The notes beneath the pieces are model-generated. The model was not told where the DNA came from, ran no database searches, and was given only the letters and a program-made list of their open reading frames with translations. A stretch of DNA of 64,000 bases from Staphylococcus hsinchuensis (GTDB lineage Bacteria; Bacillota; Bacilli; Staphylococcales; Staphylococcaceae): positions 1,922,001-1,986,000 of the forward strand of contig NZ_CP128355.1 of NCBI RefSeq assembly GCF_038789205.1, written 5' to 3'. Made by a program: the position numbers and the translations under genes. Shown here piece by piece: positions 41,262 through 50,092 of the stretch. Position 1 is the first letter of the stretch; the number at the start of each line of letters is the position of its first letter.

Positions 41262-41864
41262 ATGGCTCGATTCAGAGGTTCAAATTGGAAGAAATCTCGT
41301 CGTTTAGGTATCTCTCTAAGCGGTACAGGTAAAGAATTAGAAAAACGTCCATACGCTCCAGGTCAACATGGACCAAACCAACGTAAAAAATTATCAGAAT
41401 ATGCGTTACAATTACGTGAGAAACAAAAATTACGTTACTTATATGGAATGACTGAAAGACAATTCCGTAACACATTCGAAATCGCTGGTAACCAACACGG
41501 TGTACACGGTGAAAACTTCATGCAATTATTAGCAGCTCGTTTAGACGCTGTTGTATATTCATTAGGTTTAGCACGTACACGCCGTCAAGCTCGTCAAATC
41601 GTTAACCACGGTCACATCGAAGTTGATGGTAAACGTGTTGATATCCCATCTTACACATTAAAACCTGGTCAAGAAGTTTCAGTTCGTGAAAAATCTATGA
41701 AATTAGATATCATTGCTGAATCAGTTGAAATCAATAACTTTGTACCTGATTACTTAGAATTTGATGCTGACAACTTAAAAGGTAAATTCGTACGCATTCC
41801 AGAACGTAGCGAATTACCAGCTGAAATCAACGAACAACTTATCGTTGAGTACTACTCAAGATAA
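41262..41864 (+). CDS. rpsD: 30S ribosomal protein S4
   Basis: Primary 16S rRNA-binding protein that nucleates assembly of the 30S body, 200 residues. The N-terminus [21 protein letters not shown] lacks the four-cysteine zinc site of some S4 proteins (the C-minus form). The S4 RNA-binding domain is at about 90-150 ([39 protein letters not shown]). Codon use is strongly biased, as expected of a highly expressed gene. Monocistronic, long structured leader, strong terminator at 41908. Confidence 0.98.
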   Translation: MARFRGSNWKKSRRLGISLSGTGKELEKRPYAPGQHGPNQRKKLSEYALQLREKQKLRYLYGMTERQFRNTFEIAGNQHGVHGENFMQLLAARLDAVVYSLGLARTRRQARQIVNHGHIEVDGKRVDIPSYTLKPGQEVSVREKSMKLDIIAESVEINNFVPDYLEFDADNLKGKFVRIPERSELPAEINEQLIVEYYSR

Positions 41865-41907
41865 GCTGAGTTGGTTAATAACTTTAGGAATTTACGATTC
41901 CATAATA

Positions 41908-41943
41908 AACCACGCAGAAGCATTTGTTTCTGCGTGGTTTTTT
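41908..41943 (+). terminator. rpsD terminator
   Basis: AACCACGCAGAA ... TTCTGCGTGGTT perfect 12-base stem with a T run on the plus strand, just before the convergent phosphodiesterase stop. Confidence 0.9.
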
Positions 41944-41948
41944 GTATA

Positions 41949-42698
41949 TTATGTTTCTTCATTGAGTAATGTATCTGGTGTGTCTGAGATTAAACCGTCG
42001 ACCCCTAAATCGATTAAAGATTTTGCTTTTTTAGGGGCATTAACAGTATAGGGCATGACCTTTAAATTATACTCATGCGCTTTTTTAATAAATCTTTTTC
42101 TTACGAGTGCTGCATTTGGATTTACATAATGAGCAAATTTGCTTATTTTTTTGAATCTCGGTAATTTATACCAATAATTTCTTTTACTTACCAATACACC
42201 TAATTCAAATTCAACGCCAATCTTATACATCTTTTTAATTGTTTTATGATTAAAAGATTGAACGATAATTCTATCGTTAGATAAATCACTATTATGTAAA
42301 AATTCTACAATTTCTTCTTCGATGCCTCGATATTTACTTGGATCTTTTAATTCAATTAATAACTTTTGTGGATGATCCTTGATTAATTCAATGACCTCAT
42401 CAAGCGTTTGTATAACTGACGCTGAATATTTAATATCTTTCCAAGCACCAATATCATATTTTTTTAACTCTTCAAGCGTTTCTTTTCTTATTTTACCTTC
42501 ACCATTAGAAGTACGGTTTATCGTATCATCATGTATGGCTACAAAGTAATCATCCTTAGTGCGGTGAATATCAATTTCTAAAATATCAATATTTTCTTTT
42601 AATGCTGCTTTATATGCAACTTTAGTATTTTCTGGGTATTCTAGAGATAAACCTCTATGTGCAACTAAAGTTATATTTTTCCCATGCGTTTCAACCAT
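41949..42698 (-). CDS. Glycerophosphodiester phosphodiesterase, cytoplasmic
   Basis: Hydrolyses glycerophosphodiesters to glycerol-3-phosphate and an alcohol. The 249 residues form a GDPD TIM barrel with LVAHRGLSLEYPENT (catalytic His), EIDIHRTKDDYFVAIHDDTINRTSNG (metal Glu/Asp and second His) and IELKDP. No signal peptide, so it acts inside the cell, unlike secreted GlpQ. GGGGAG precedes the ATG. Converges with rpsD. Confidence 0.92.
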   Translation of the reverse strand: MVETHGKNITLVAHRGLSLEYPENTKVAYKAALKENIDILEIDIHRTKDDYFVAIHDDTINRTSNGEGKIRKETLEELKKYDIGAWKDIKYSASVIQTLDEVIELIKDHPQKLLIELKDPSKYRGIEEEIVEFLHNSDLSNDRIIVQSFNHKTIKKMYKIGVEFELGVLVSKRNYWYKLPRFKKISKFAHYVNPNAALVRKRFIKKAHEYNLKVMPYTVNAPKKAKSLIDLGVDGLISDTPDTLLNEET

Positions 42699-42776
42699 GA
42701 AAAAACATCTCCCCTTTCTTTATTTAAAATAATCATCTAAACTTAAATTATTATCTATATTACGGAGGTGCCGATA

Positions 42777-43217
42777 ATGGTAAAACATCAATTTAAAGTA
42801 AAAACACAGTGGCAAGATGGGCGAAATGCTCACGGTGACTTAACAGGTGATGTACTAAATGAACAAATCTCGATTCCATCCGGATTAGGTGGTAATGGTA
42901 TAGGAACCAACCCTGATGAATTACTTGTATCCGCAGCATCCTCTTGCTATATCATTTCACTAGCAACAGTGTTAGAACGCTCAGGTTTCAAAGATATTCA
43001 TATTGAACAATCAAGCGTCGGTAATGCTATGCTTGAAAAAGGCAAATTTAAAATGCACTCTATCATTCATTACCCACAAATTACTGTAAATGATACACAA
43101 AAACAAAAACTTATTAAAAAAATTGATAAATTATTAAAAATTGCAGATAGCAATTGTATGATTTCTAATTCTATAAAAGGCAATGTGATCGTCGAAATCG
43201 AACCAAAAATTGTATAA
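42777..43217 (+). CDS. OsmC-family peroxiredoxin-like protein
   Basis: Protein of 146 residues from the OsmC/Ohr superfamily, which reduces organic hydroperoxides with two cysteines. One is in SAASSCYIISLATVLER and the other in KIADSNCMISNSIKGNV. The pattern fits the SACOL-type OsmC/YhfA subfamily rather than Ohr. The ATG at 42777 follows GGAGG by 7 bases; an upstream GTG overlaps the ribosome site. Lone gene between the divergent phosphodiesterase and the aminotransferase-serA pair. Confidence 0.85.
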   Translation: MVKHQFKVKTQWQDGRNAHGDLTGDVLNEQISIPSGLGGNGIGTNPDELLVSAASSCYIISLATVLERSGFKDIHIEQSSVGNAMLEKGKFKMHSIIHYPQITVNDTQKQKLIKKIDKLLKIADSNCMISNSIKGNVIVEIEPKIV

Positions 43218-43376
43218 TTTTTTAAATATTTCACTAAGTCCTATATACTAAAGATGTATGCCCTTACATCTCGGTTTAATTTTCCTAATTTTCTTTATTT
43301 TCACAATTTAATACTTTTTTATTATCAGAAAATTTGCTAAACTTATTAAATCTTATTCATTTGGGGGGATTATTCA

Positions 43377-44537
43377 ATGAACTATTATAACGCTTTGTTA
43401 TTAACACCTGGTCCTACTCCTGTAGCTCAAGAAATTTTACATGCAACACAACAACCAATGGTAGGACATCGGTCAACTGACTTTGAAGCAATTGCAGAGG
43501 AAGCATTCCAAGCACTTAAACCAACATTTGGTACAAAGAATAATGTCATGATTCTAACATCAAGTGGAACAAGCGCTTTAGAAGCAAGTATGTTAAATAT
43601 CGCTAATCCAGACGACGAAATTGTTATTATTGTTTCTGGCGCATTTGGTAATCGTTTCAAACAAATTGCAGAGACCTACTACAACAATGTACATATATAC
43701 GATGTGGAATGGGGACAAGCAGTAGATGTTGATGCATTTATGGACTATCTACAATCATTAAACACTTCTATTACAGCAGTCTTCAGTCAATATTGTGAGA
43801 CTTCTACCGCTGTATTACATCCAGTTAATGAACTCGGCCATGCATTAAAACAATTCGATGATTCTATCTATTTCATTGTAGATGGAGTAAGTTGTATCGG
43901 TGCAGTCGACGTCGACCTTGAACGTGATGATATTGATGTGCTCGTATCAGGCAGTCAAAAAGCAATCATGTTACCCCCTGGCCTTGCTTTCGTGGCGTAC
44001 AATGATCGTGCAAAAGAACGATTTAGCGAAGTGACGACGCCAAGATTTTATTTAGACTTAAATAAATATTTAACCTCACTTTCTAAGAATTCTACACCAT
44101 TCACACCGAATGTTTCACTCTTTCGAGGTGTAAATGCTTACGCGAAATTAATAGAACGAGAAGGTTTAGAAAATGTTATTTCTAGACATTATGCGATAAG
44201 AGATGCATTGAGACAAGCTTTAAAAGCTTTAGAGTTAGAGCTACTCGTACAAGATGAGTATGCTTCACCTACTGTTACTGCCTTTGTACCTCAATCAAAG
44301 GAAGAACTCAATTATCTTAAAGGTGAACTCAAGTCTCGTTTCAATATTACAATTGCTGGTGGTCAAGGACATTTAAAAGGCGAAATATTACGTATCGGAC
44401 ACATGGGACAAATTTCACCATTTGATATCTTACATGTTGTATCAGCACTTGAAATTTTAGTTTCTGACTTTAGACAGAAATCATATATCGGAACAGCAAT
44501 TACTCAATATATGGAGGTTATTAAAGCTTATGTATAA
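43377..44537 (+). CDS. Class V aminotransferase (alanine-glyoxylate / serine-pyruvate type)
   Basis: PLP enzyme of 386 residues. LLTPGPTPV and GHRSTDFEAI at the N-terminus, the cofactor loop TSSGTSALEAS, the Asp in FIVDGVSCIGAVDVD, and the PLP Lys in SGSQKAIMLPPGLAF are intact. It is annotated in relatives as a soluble hydrogenase subunit, which is a historical misnomer. Its 3' end overlaps the serA start by 8 bases, so it likely works in serine metabolism, perhaps as the phosphoserine transaminase (SerC role) or with glyoxylate. GGGGGG ribosome site. Confidence 0.88.
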   Translation: MNYYNALLLTPGPTPVAQEILHATQQPMVGHRSTDFEAIAEEAFQALKPTFGTKNNVMILTSSGTSALEASMLNIANPDDEIVIIVSGAFGNRFKQIAETYYNNVHIYDVEWGQAVDVDAFMDYLQSLNTSITAVFSQYCETSTAVLHPVNELGHALKQFDDSIYFIVDGVSCIGAVDVDLERDDIDVLVSGSQKAIMLPPGLAFVAYNDRAKERFSEVTTPRFYLDLNKYLTSLSKNSTPFTPNVSLFRGVNAYAKLIEREGLENVISRHYAIRDALRQALKALELELLVQDEYASPTVTAFVPQSKEELNYLKGELKSRFNITIAGGQGHLKGEILRIGHMGQISPFDILHVVSALEILVSDFRQKSYIGTAITQYMEVIKAYV

Positions 44538-46146
44538 AATTTTAGTTTCTGATCCAATTTCACCAGAAGGTTTAAAAAGTCTTTTTGAGCACGATGATTT
44601 TGAAGTAGATACGCATACCGATTTAGATGAACAGCAACTTATCGAAAAAATAGCTAACTATGAAGGGCTTATCGTACGTAGTCAAACACAAGTGACTCAA
44701 GATGTTATTGCAGCTGCGCCAAATTTAAAAGTCATTGCAAGAGCAGGTGTTGGTGTAGATAACATAGATATTGATGCTGCTACAAAACACGGTGTCATTG
44801 TAATTAACGCGCCTGACGGAAATACCATTTCTGCAACTGAACATTCAATGGCTATGATTTTATCAATGGCGCGTAATATTCCACAAGCACATCAATCTTT
44901 AAAGGACGGTCGCTGGGATCGAAAAGCGTATAGAGGTACAGAGTTATATAATAAAACTTTAGGTGTAATAGGTGCCGGAAGAATCGGTATTGGTGTTGCG
45001 AGACGTGCGCAAAGTTTCGGCATGCGTATACTAGCCTTTGACCCTTACCTTTCTGAAGATAAAGCTAAAGAACTAAATATTACTTTAGCTACGGTAGAAG
45101 AAATTGCAGAGCAATCTGATTTTGTCACTGTGCATACCCCACTCACGCCTAAAACGAAAGGCATTGTCAATGAAGCATTCTTCCAACGCGCAAAGCCAAC
45201 GTTACAGATTATCAATGTCGCACGTGGTGGTATTATCGATGAAGAGGCATTAGTGAAAGCTTTAGATGAAGATAAAATACAAGCAGCTGCAATTGACGTA
45301 TTTGAAAATGAACCTGCAACAGAATCACCTATCGTTAAGAATGATAAAGTTATTGTCACACCTCATTTAGGTGCATCAACAGTAGAGGCTCAAGAAAAAG
45401 TCGCAATCTCAGTGGCGAATGAAATTATTGATATATTTGAAAATGGAAATGTACTCAATGCAATTAACGCTCCAAAAATGACATATGATGTCATCAATGA
45501 AGAATTAAAACCATATATCGAATTAAGTAAATTAACTGGAGAAGTTGGTATTCAATTATTAGAAAAAGCTCCGCGTGAATTACACATTAAATATGAAGGC
45601 GATATCGCTTTAGATGATACAAGTTTATTAACAAGAACGCTTGTTTCTGGTGTGTTACGCCAAGATTTAGGAGAACGCGTGAACCTTATCAACGCTTTAG
45701 TTTCACTGAATGAACAAGGTGTATCTTATAATATAGAAAAAAATTCAAAACATCGTGGATTCAGTAATTACGTTGAATTAACACTCGTAAACCAAGATAC
45801 ACAAATTAAAATCGGTGCAACAGTTTTAAATGGTTACGGTACGCGTATTGTGCGAATCAACGAATATCCTGTTGATTTCAAACCTGAAAGACACCAGCTT
45901 GTAGTAAATCATACTGATAAACCAGGTATCGTTGGTCGAACTGGTCAAATCTTAGGTGAATATAATATCAATATCGCTTCAATGCATTTAGGCCGTTCTA
46001 AACAAGGCGGAAATGCTTTAATGATTCTTTCAATTGATAATCCTGCTACGCAAGAAGTAATTGAAAGTTTATATCAAATTGAAGGTTTCAACCAAGTTCG
46101 AAGTGTTGAATTAGAAGACATAGAACAAACGCAACCCGTTCTATAA
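44530..46146 (+). CDS. serA: D-3-phosphoglycerate dehydrogenase
   Basis: First step of serine biosynthesis from 3-phosphoglycerate. The 538 residues show the long form: substrate domain with LIVRSQTQVTQDVI, nucleotide-binding GVIGAGRIGIGVARRAQSFG, catalytic Arg in NVARGGIIDEEAL, Glu in DVFENEPA and His in VTPHLGAST, then an ASB domain (about 325-455) and a C-terminal ACT domain (HQLVVNHTDKPGIVGRTGQILGEYNINIASMHLGR) for possible serine feedback. Coupled to the overlapping aminotransferase gene. Strong terminator at 46217. Confidence 0.96.
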   Translation: MYKILVSDPISPEGLKSLFEHDDFEVDTHTDLDEQQLIEKIANYEGLIVRSQTQVTQDVIAAAPNLKVIARAGVGVDNIDIDAATKHGVIVINAPDGNTISATEHSMAMILSMARNIPQAHQSLKDGRWDRKAYRGTELYNKTLGVIGAGRIGIGVARRAQSFGMRILAFDPYLSEDKAKELNITLATVEEIAEQSDFVTVHTPLTPKTKGIVNEAFFQRAKPTLQIINVARGGIIDEEALVKALDEDKIQAAAIDVFENEPATESPIVKNDKVIVTPHLGASTVEAQEKVAISVANEIIDIFENGNVLNAINAPKMTYDVINEELKPYIELSKLTGEVGIQLLEKAPRELHIKYEGDIALDDTSLLTRTLVSGVLRQDLGERVNLINALVSLNEQGVSYNIEKNSKHRGFSNYVELTLVNQDTQIKIGATVLNGYGTRIVRINEYPVDFKPERHQLVVNHTDKPGIVGRTGQILGEYNINIASMHLGRSKQGGNALMILSIDNPATQEVIESLYQIEGFNQVRSVELEDIEQTQPVL

Positions 46147-46216
46147 GTAAATGCAAAAAGTTAATGTACGCGCCATATTTCCATTATTTTAAAAATGTTG
46201 AAAAACCAAAAATATA

Positions 46217-46261
46217 CCCCTCTAACAGATTTAGTTAAAATATCTGTTAGAGGGGTTTTAA
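46217..46261. terminator. Bidirectional terminator, serA / HAD gene
   Basis: ACCCCTCTAACAGAT ... ATCTGTTAGAGGGGT perfect 15-base stem; TTTTA on the plus side, A-rich left flank on the other. Lies between convergent genes. Confidence 0.88.
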
Positions 46262-46286
46262 TATCTAAAATACGTTATTTATAACG

Positions 46287-47408
46287 TTAGAGTAATATAT
46301 CACGAATTTCCCCTACATGATTTACAATATAATCCGCTTCATAACTTTCTAACTCTTCACGTGCCTGTTGACCTTTTAAACCAGTTAATGGTCCGATAAA
46401 AGTTGCGCCAATCTTTTTCGCGCTTAATAAATCGGCTAGCGAATCACCCACAATAAATACTTCATCCTTTGTTACACGTTGTTCTTGATTTGTAGTATAA
46501 CTTTCGTATTCATTTTCATCATTACCAGATAATGTAGCTAAATAACTAAATGGATTAGGCTTGCCCAACGGTTTTAAATGTGGAAATTTATCTTCAGCAA
46601 TTAATACTTCACTGGCTGTGACAATATATTTCTCATCAAAGTAAGATTTAATCCCTATCGTTTCGAACGGAACGATTGTTTCTGTACGTGGTCTCCCTGT
46701 TGCTATCGCAATATGGTAGCCTGCTGCTTTTAAATCAGCTAATAATTGCTTGATTTCTTCGACAGGTCGTAAAACCACTTCCTCGTATATATAGCCCTTT
46801 TTAAATAAAGAACGGTTTTCTTTTTGTTCAACCTGTTTAAATAGCTCTACTCCTAAATACCACTCTTGATAAATTTCTTGAGTCAATTTCCAGAATGGGC
46901 TCTTCAATTCAAATATCTCTGTCTGGTTAGTGTGCAAAGTTTCGCTCGCATATGTAATTAACGCTTTATATATATTATCTTTTCCAGATTTAACACCTTC
47001 TAAAAATGATAATGGTAATTCAAAATTAAGCGTAATATCATCTAATTGTCCGCCTACAGTTTGTAAAGTCTGTTCATTAAATTTCTCTGCTTCTAATACA
47101 CTTTCCTTCATTTGTGGTGGTAGTGTCTTACATAATTCAATAAAATGAAATGCCCCTACAATAAATAACATATCCCAATTAGAATTTAAGCCTAATGACT
47201 TTAATTTCTTAAGTATCTCATCATGATAAAATACAGTATTTCTAATATCATTGATTTGTTGATCTGTCAGACCTTCAAACTCAAACGAAGGATCAAGTCC
47301 TATATATGATTTACTCATTAGTAGCTCATACACAGTTAAAGCAGAAACATCAAAACATCTTTCTTCACTTAAAAATACACCATCTACATCAAATAATACC
47401 GATTTCAT
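46287..47408 (-). CDS. HAD-superfamily hydrolase
   Basis: Protein of 373 residues, longer than a typical HAD phosphatase. Motif I LFDVDGVFLSEER lies at the extreme N-terminus, motif II in IAIATGRPRTE (about 230), and motif IV in FIVGDSLADLLSAKKIGATFIG (about 320). A large helical cap fills residues 20-210. Motif I reads DVDG, so the second Asp is retained as DxD. The substrate is unknown. AGAGGCGATAGT precedes the ATG. Convergent with serA and upstream of the nagE terminator region. Confidence 0.82.
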   Translation of the reverse strand: MKSVLFDVDGVFLSEERCFDVSALTVYELLMSKSYIGLDPSFEFEGLTDQQINDIRNTVFYHDEILKKLKSLGLNSNWDMLFIVGAFHFIELCKTLPPQMKESVLEAEKFNEQTLQTVGGQLDDITLNFELPLSFLEGVKSGKDNIYKALITYASETLHTNQTEIFELKSPFWKLTQEIYQEWYLGVELFKQVEQKENRSLFKKGYIYEEVVLRPVEEIKQLLADLKAAGYHIAIATGRPRTETIVPFETIGIKSYFDEKYIVTASEVLIAEDKFPHLKPLGKPNPFSYLATLSGNDENEYESYTTNQEQRVTKDEVFIVGDSLADLLSAKKIGATFIGPLTGLKGQQAREELESYEADYIVNHVGEIRDILL

Positions 47409-47628
47409 ACTATCGCCTCTCCTTTAATCAGAAAATTCTGATATGTATTAATCGTACTATGTCCTATAATAAAGCGCAATTAGATTTCACTCACTTTTCA
47501 AACATAAATAAGCTCCTTTCAAAGTTAAGTGTTAATTTATATTTTAAAAGGAACTATCTATAGCTATATTTATTGTTAAAAATATGGATTTGGACAGAAA
47601 GTTATTTCGTAGTCTCATTAATTGACAA

Positions 47629-47662
47629 AGAAGCTGAGACAACTATTTTTGTCTCAGCTTCT
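47629..47662 (-). terminator. nagE terminator (CTGAGACA-family hairpin)
   Basis: AGAAGCTGAGACAA / TTGTCTCAGCTTCT stem with the ACTATTTTT loop shared with the hairpins near 6374, 26211 and 56019. The minus-strand tail CTTTGTCAATT is weak. Confidence 0.65.
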
Positions 47663-47687
47663 GGTGAAACTAACACGTTGATACATG

Positions 47688-49166
47688 CTAGTCTATTAAT
47701 TTTTCTATCTCATCTGCAACCTGTTGTACTTGAGTACCAACGATAACTTGCGTATTATGTTTACCACTCTTAGTGACGCCTACTGCACCAGCGCCTTTAA
47801 TTTTACTATCATCGACAATTGAATTGTCATTTAACTCCATACGTAATCGTGTGGCACAGTTTGTTAATGTCTTAACGTTATCTTTACCACCTAGCCCATC
47901 AAGTATTTGACTTGCTGTCTTCGCATATTTATTAGACGTGCGATTGTCAGATTGGCTATCTTTGTCTCCCGTTGAAGCTTCTTCTGAAGTTGGGTCAGGT
48001 AATAAATTGTTTCCTCGGCCTGGTGTATTTAATTTTAAGAATTTAATTGCAGCTCTGAAAACAAAGTAATACATTACGAAGAAAACGAGTCCTTGTACAA
48101 TTAACATATAAGGTTTATTCGCAACAGGGTTAACTAGAGACAGCACAAAGTCTATGAGACCTGCACTAAATGAAAATCCTGCTGTCCAATGAAACAATGC
48201 TGCTATAAACATTGATACACCTGTTAAAAATGCATGGATAACAAATAATTCAGGTGCAACGAACATAAATGCAAATTCAATGGGTTCTGTGACACCTACA
48301 AAGAATGCTGAAATTGAACCTGCTAGCATCAAACCGTAGACACGTTTTTTCTGTTTAGATTCAGCAGCACGGTACATAGCTAGTGCGGCAGCAGGCACTC
48401 CAAACATCATCACTGGGAAGAAACCAGCCATGTAACGTCCAGTAACACCTTTTTCAGCACCATCTCCCGACTGGAATTTAGCAATATCATTTATACCAGC
48501 TAAATCAAACCAAAATACTGTATTCAATGCATGATGCAATCCAGTTGGTATTAATAATCTATTAGAGAATCCATATAGAAATGCCCCAAATGGTCCTAAA
48601 TCTATAATCCATTTACCGAAGTTAACTATAACTGAATAAATTGCAGGCCAAATAAATAACATTGCGACAGTTAAGAAGATACTAAAGAAAGCAGTCATAA
48701 TTGGCACTAAACGTTTACCACTAAAGAAAGATAAAGCAGCAGGTAATTCTGTTTCTGCAAATTTATTATATGTAAATGCTGCGATTAACCCAACAAACAA
48801 CCCAATAAGTACATTACCATTATTCATTTGTTCGAAAGCAGCATCTACGTGAGACTGTTTTTCACCTAATAGCGGTGCCAACTTTTCAGGACTTAATACA
48901 CCTGTTATTAAGAAATAACCGACTGTTGCAGCCAATGCAACTGCACCATCATTTTTCTTTGCCATCCCAAGCGCTACACCAATGGCGAATAAAATCCCTA
49001 ATTGTTCTAGTATCGTTTGTCCCGCAGTACTGAAGAAGTTTGCTACTGTAGGTAATATATGCATCGCTTTAAGTGCGTTACCAATTCCTGCAATTATCGC
49101 AGCAGCTGGTAATACCGCAACTGGTAACATTAACGATCGACCTAATCGTTGTAAGAAACTTAACAA
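47688..49166 (-). CDS. nagE: PTS transporter subunit IIBC, N-acetylglucosamine/glucose type
   Basis: Phosphotransferase-system permease of 492 residues. The IIC membrane domain (about 1-375) begins FLQRLGRSLMLPVAVLPAAAIIAGIGNAL and includes PTGLHHALNTVFW and FFVGVTEPIEFAFMFVAP, typical of the glucose/GlcNAc family. A hydrophilic linker (about 380-410) joins the IIB domain with the phosphorylated Cys437 in TNCATRLRMEL. No IIA domain is present, so it must use a separate IIA-Glc. GlcNAc specificity is inferred from family resemblance and locus. The start is TTG at 49166 behind AAGGGGG. A terminator-like hairpin lies directly upstream. Confidence 0.85.
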   Translation of the reverse strand: MLSFLQRLGRSLMLPVAVLPAAAIIAGIGNALKAMHILPTVANFFSTAGQTILEQLGILFAIGVALGMAKKNDGAVALAATVGYFLITGVLSPEKLAPLLGEKQSHVDAAFEQMNNGNVLIGLFVGLIAAFTYNKFAETELPAALSFFSGKRLVPIMTAFFSIFLTVAMLFIWPAIYSVIVNFGKWIIDLGPFGAFLYGFSNRLLIPTGLHHALNTVFWFDLAGINDIAKFQSGDGAEKGVTGRYMAGFFPVMMFGVPAAALAMYRAAESKQKKRVYGLMLAGSISAFFVGVTEPIEFAFMFVAPELFVIHAFLTGVSMFIAALFHWTAGFSFSAGLIDFVLSLVNPVANKPYMLIVQGLVFFVMYYFVFRAAIKFLKLNTPGRGNNLLPDPTSEEASTGDKDSQSDNRTSNKYAKTASQILDGLGGKDNVKTLTNCATRLRMELNDNSIVDDSKIKGAGAVGVTKSGKHNTQVIVGTQVQQVADEIEKLID

Positions 49167-49186
49167 AACAAATCCCCCTTTTCATT

Positions 49187-49223
49187 AAAAAAACACCACG
49201 TACAATATTTGTACACGTGGTGT
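49187..49223 (-). terminator. Terminator hairpin in front of nagE (possible attenuator)
   Basis: Minus strand ACACCACG-TG-TACAA, loop, TTGTACGTGGTGT, then seven T. The hairpin ends 20 bases before the TTG start of nagE, leaving room only for the ribosome site. It may end the acyltransferase transcript, or act as a leader terminator of nagE. Confidence 0.8.
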
Positions 49224-49306
49224 CGAACATATATCGTTATTGTACAATGTTATTTTAACATATTATTTAATAATATATTTTAACATTTCATGAATTAACA
49301 ATATAG

Positions 49307-49927
49307 TTATTTTTTACCAACATAAGCATAGAGCTCGTCTTGTAACGTTTTCGTACGACTCTCTAACGTTTTCGTAATATATTCAAGCTTTTCATTACGT
49401 TTCATTTCTTTTGGTAGATTTTTTGTTTCGATTGGTTCACCAAATTTAATAATTGCTTTCCCAGTAATTAATCCTATAATTTTACTTGGCCCTACGTAAG
49501 CAGCAGGTAATATCGGTGCACCTGAAAGCATTGCAATTGTAGCAGCTCCTCGTTTTAAAGGTGCCCCTTCACTATATTTTTTACGTTGACCTGTAGGGAA
49601 GATTCCAACCGTTTTGTTCTCTTTAATTAGTTTAACTGGTTTCTTTAAAGTACTTGGCCCTGGATTTTCTCTATCCACAGGAAAGGCATTAAGAGATAAT
49701 AAAAACTTACCAAACAATTTATGGTTAAATAATTCTTTTTTCGCCATATAATGAATTTGATTTGGATGAATTGCCATACCTAACATGATTACTTCGTTAT
49801 AGCTTTCATGAGTACATGTCACTACATACTTATGTAATTGGGGTATATTCTCCTTACCTTGTACTTCTAATGAACGACTTAACTTAACGATGATTAACTT
49901 TAATAAACCACTGATAAAACTATACAT
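49307..49927 (-). CDS. PlsC-like 1-acylglycerol-3-phosphate acyltransferase
   Basis: Phospholipid-synthesis acyltransferase fold, 206 residues. A hydrophobic N-terminal stretch (1-20) would tether it to the membrane. Motif I, usually HX4D, reads CTHESYNEV, so Glu replaces the catalytic Asp. Motif III, usually FPEGTRS, reads FPTGQRKKYSEGA. Motif IV is GAPILPAAYVG. The overall pattern is clear, but the two changes leave its activity in question. It lies upstream of nagE on the same strand, divergent from the HtrA gene. Confidence 0.8.
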   Translation of the reverse strand: MYSFISGLLKLIIVKLSRSLEVQGKENIPQLHKYVVTCTHESYNEVIMLGMAIHPNQIHYMAKKELFNHKLFGKFLLSLNAFPVDRENPGPSTLKKPVKLIKENKTVGIFPTGQRKKYSEGAPLKRGAATIAMLSGAPILPAAYVGPSKIIGLITGKAIIKFGEPIETKNLPKEMKRNEKLEYITKTLESRTKTLQDELYAYVGKK

Positions 49928-50092
49928 TTTCCCACCTACTTTATTTGCTTTTTATCACCTACTGATTTTATCATTTAGAATTGTTCCGAACAAGTACAAT
50001 TATATTTCAGTCTAAAGTATGAAGTTTTTACACTAGAAATCATTTGAAAAAACTTAGATAATAATACTTATAGACGAGTTGGGAGGTAAAAC

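Noticed and set aside
47306..47563. Plus-strand 85-residue open frame
   Set aside because: Overlaps the HAD gene start on the other strand and intergenic A+T-rich sequence; composition is not protein-like.
49167..49306. RAT antiterminator (GlcT/LicT type) upstream of nagE
   Set aside because: I looked for the conserved RAT sequence overlapping the terminator stem and did not see it; any antitermination would need another factor.
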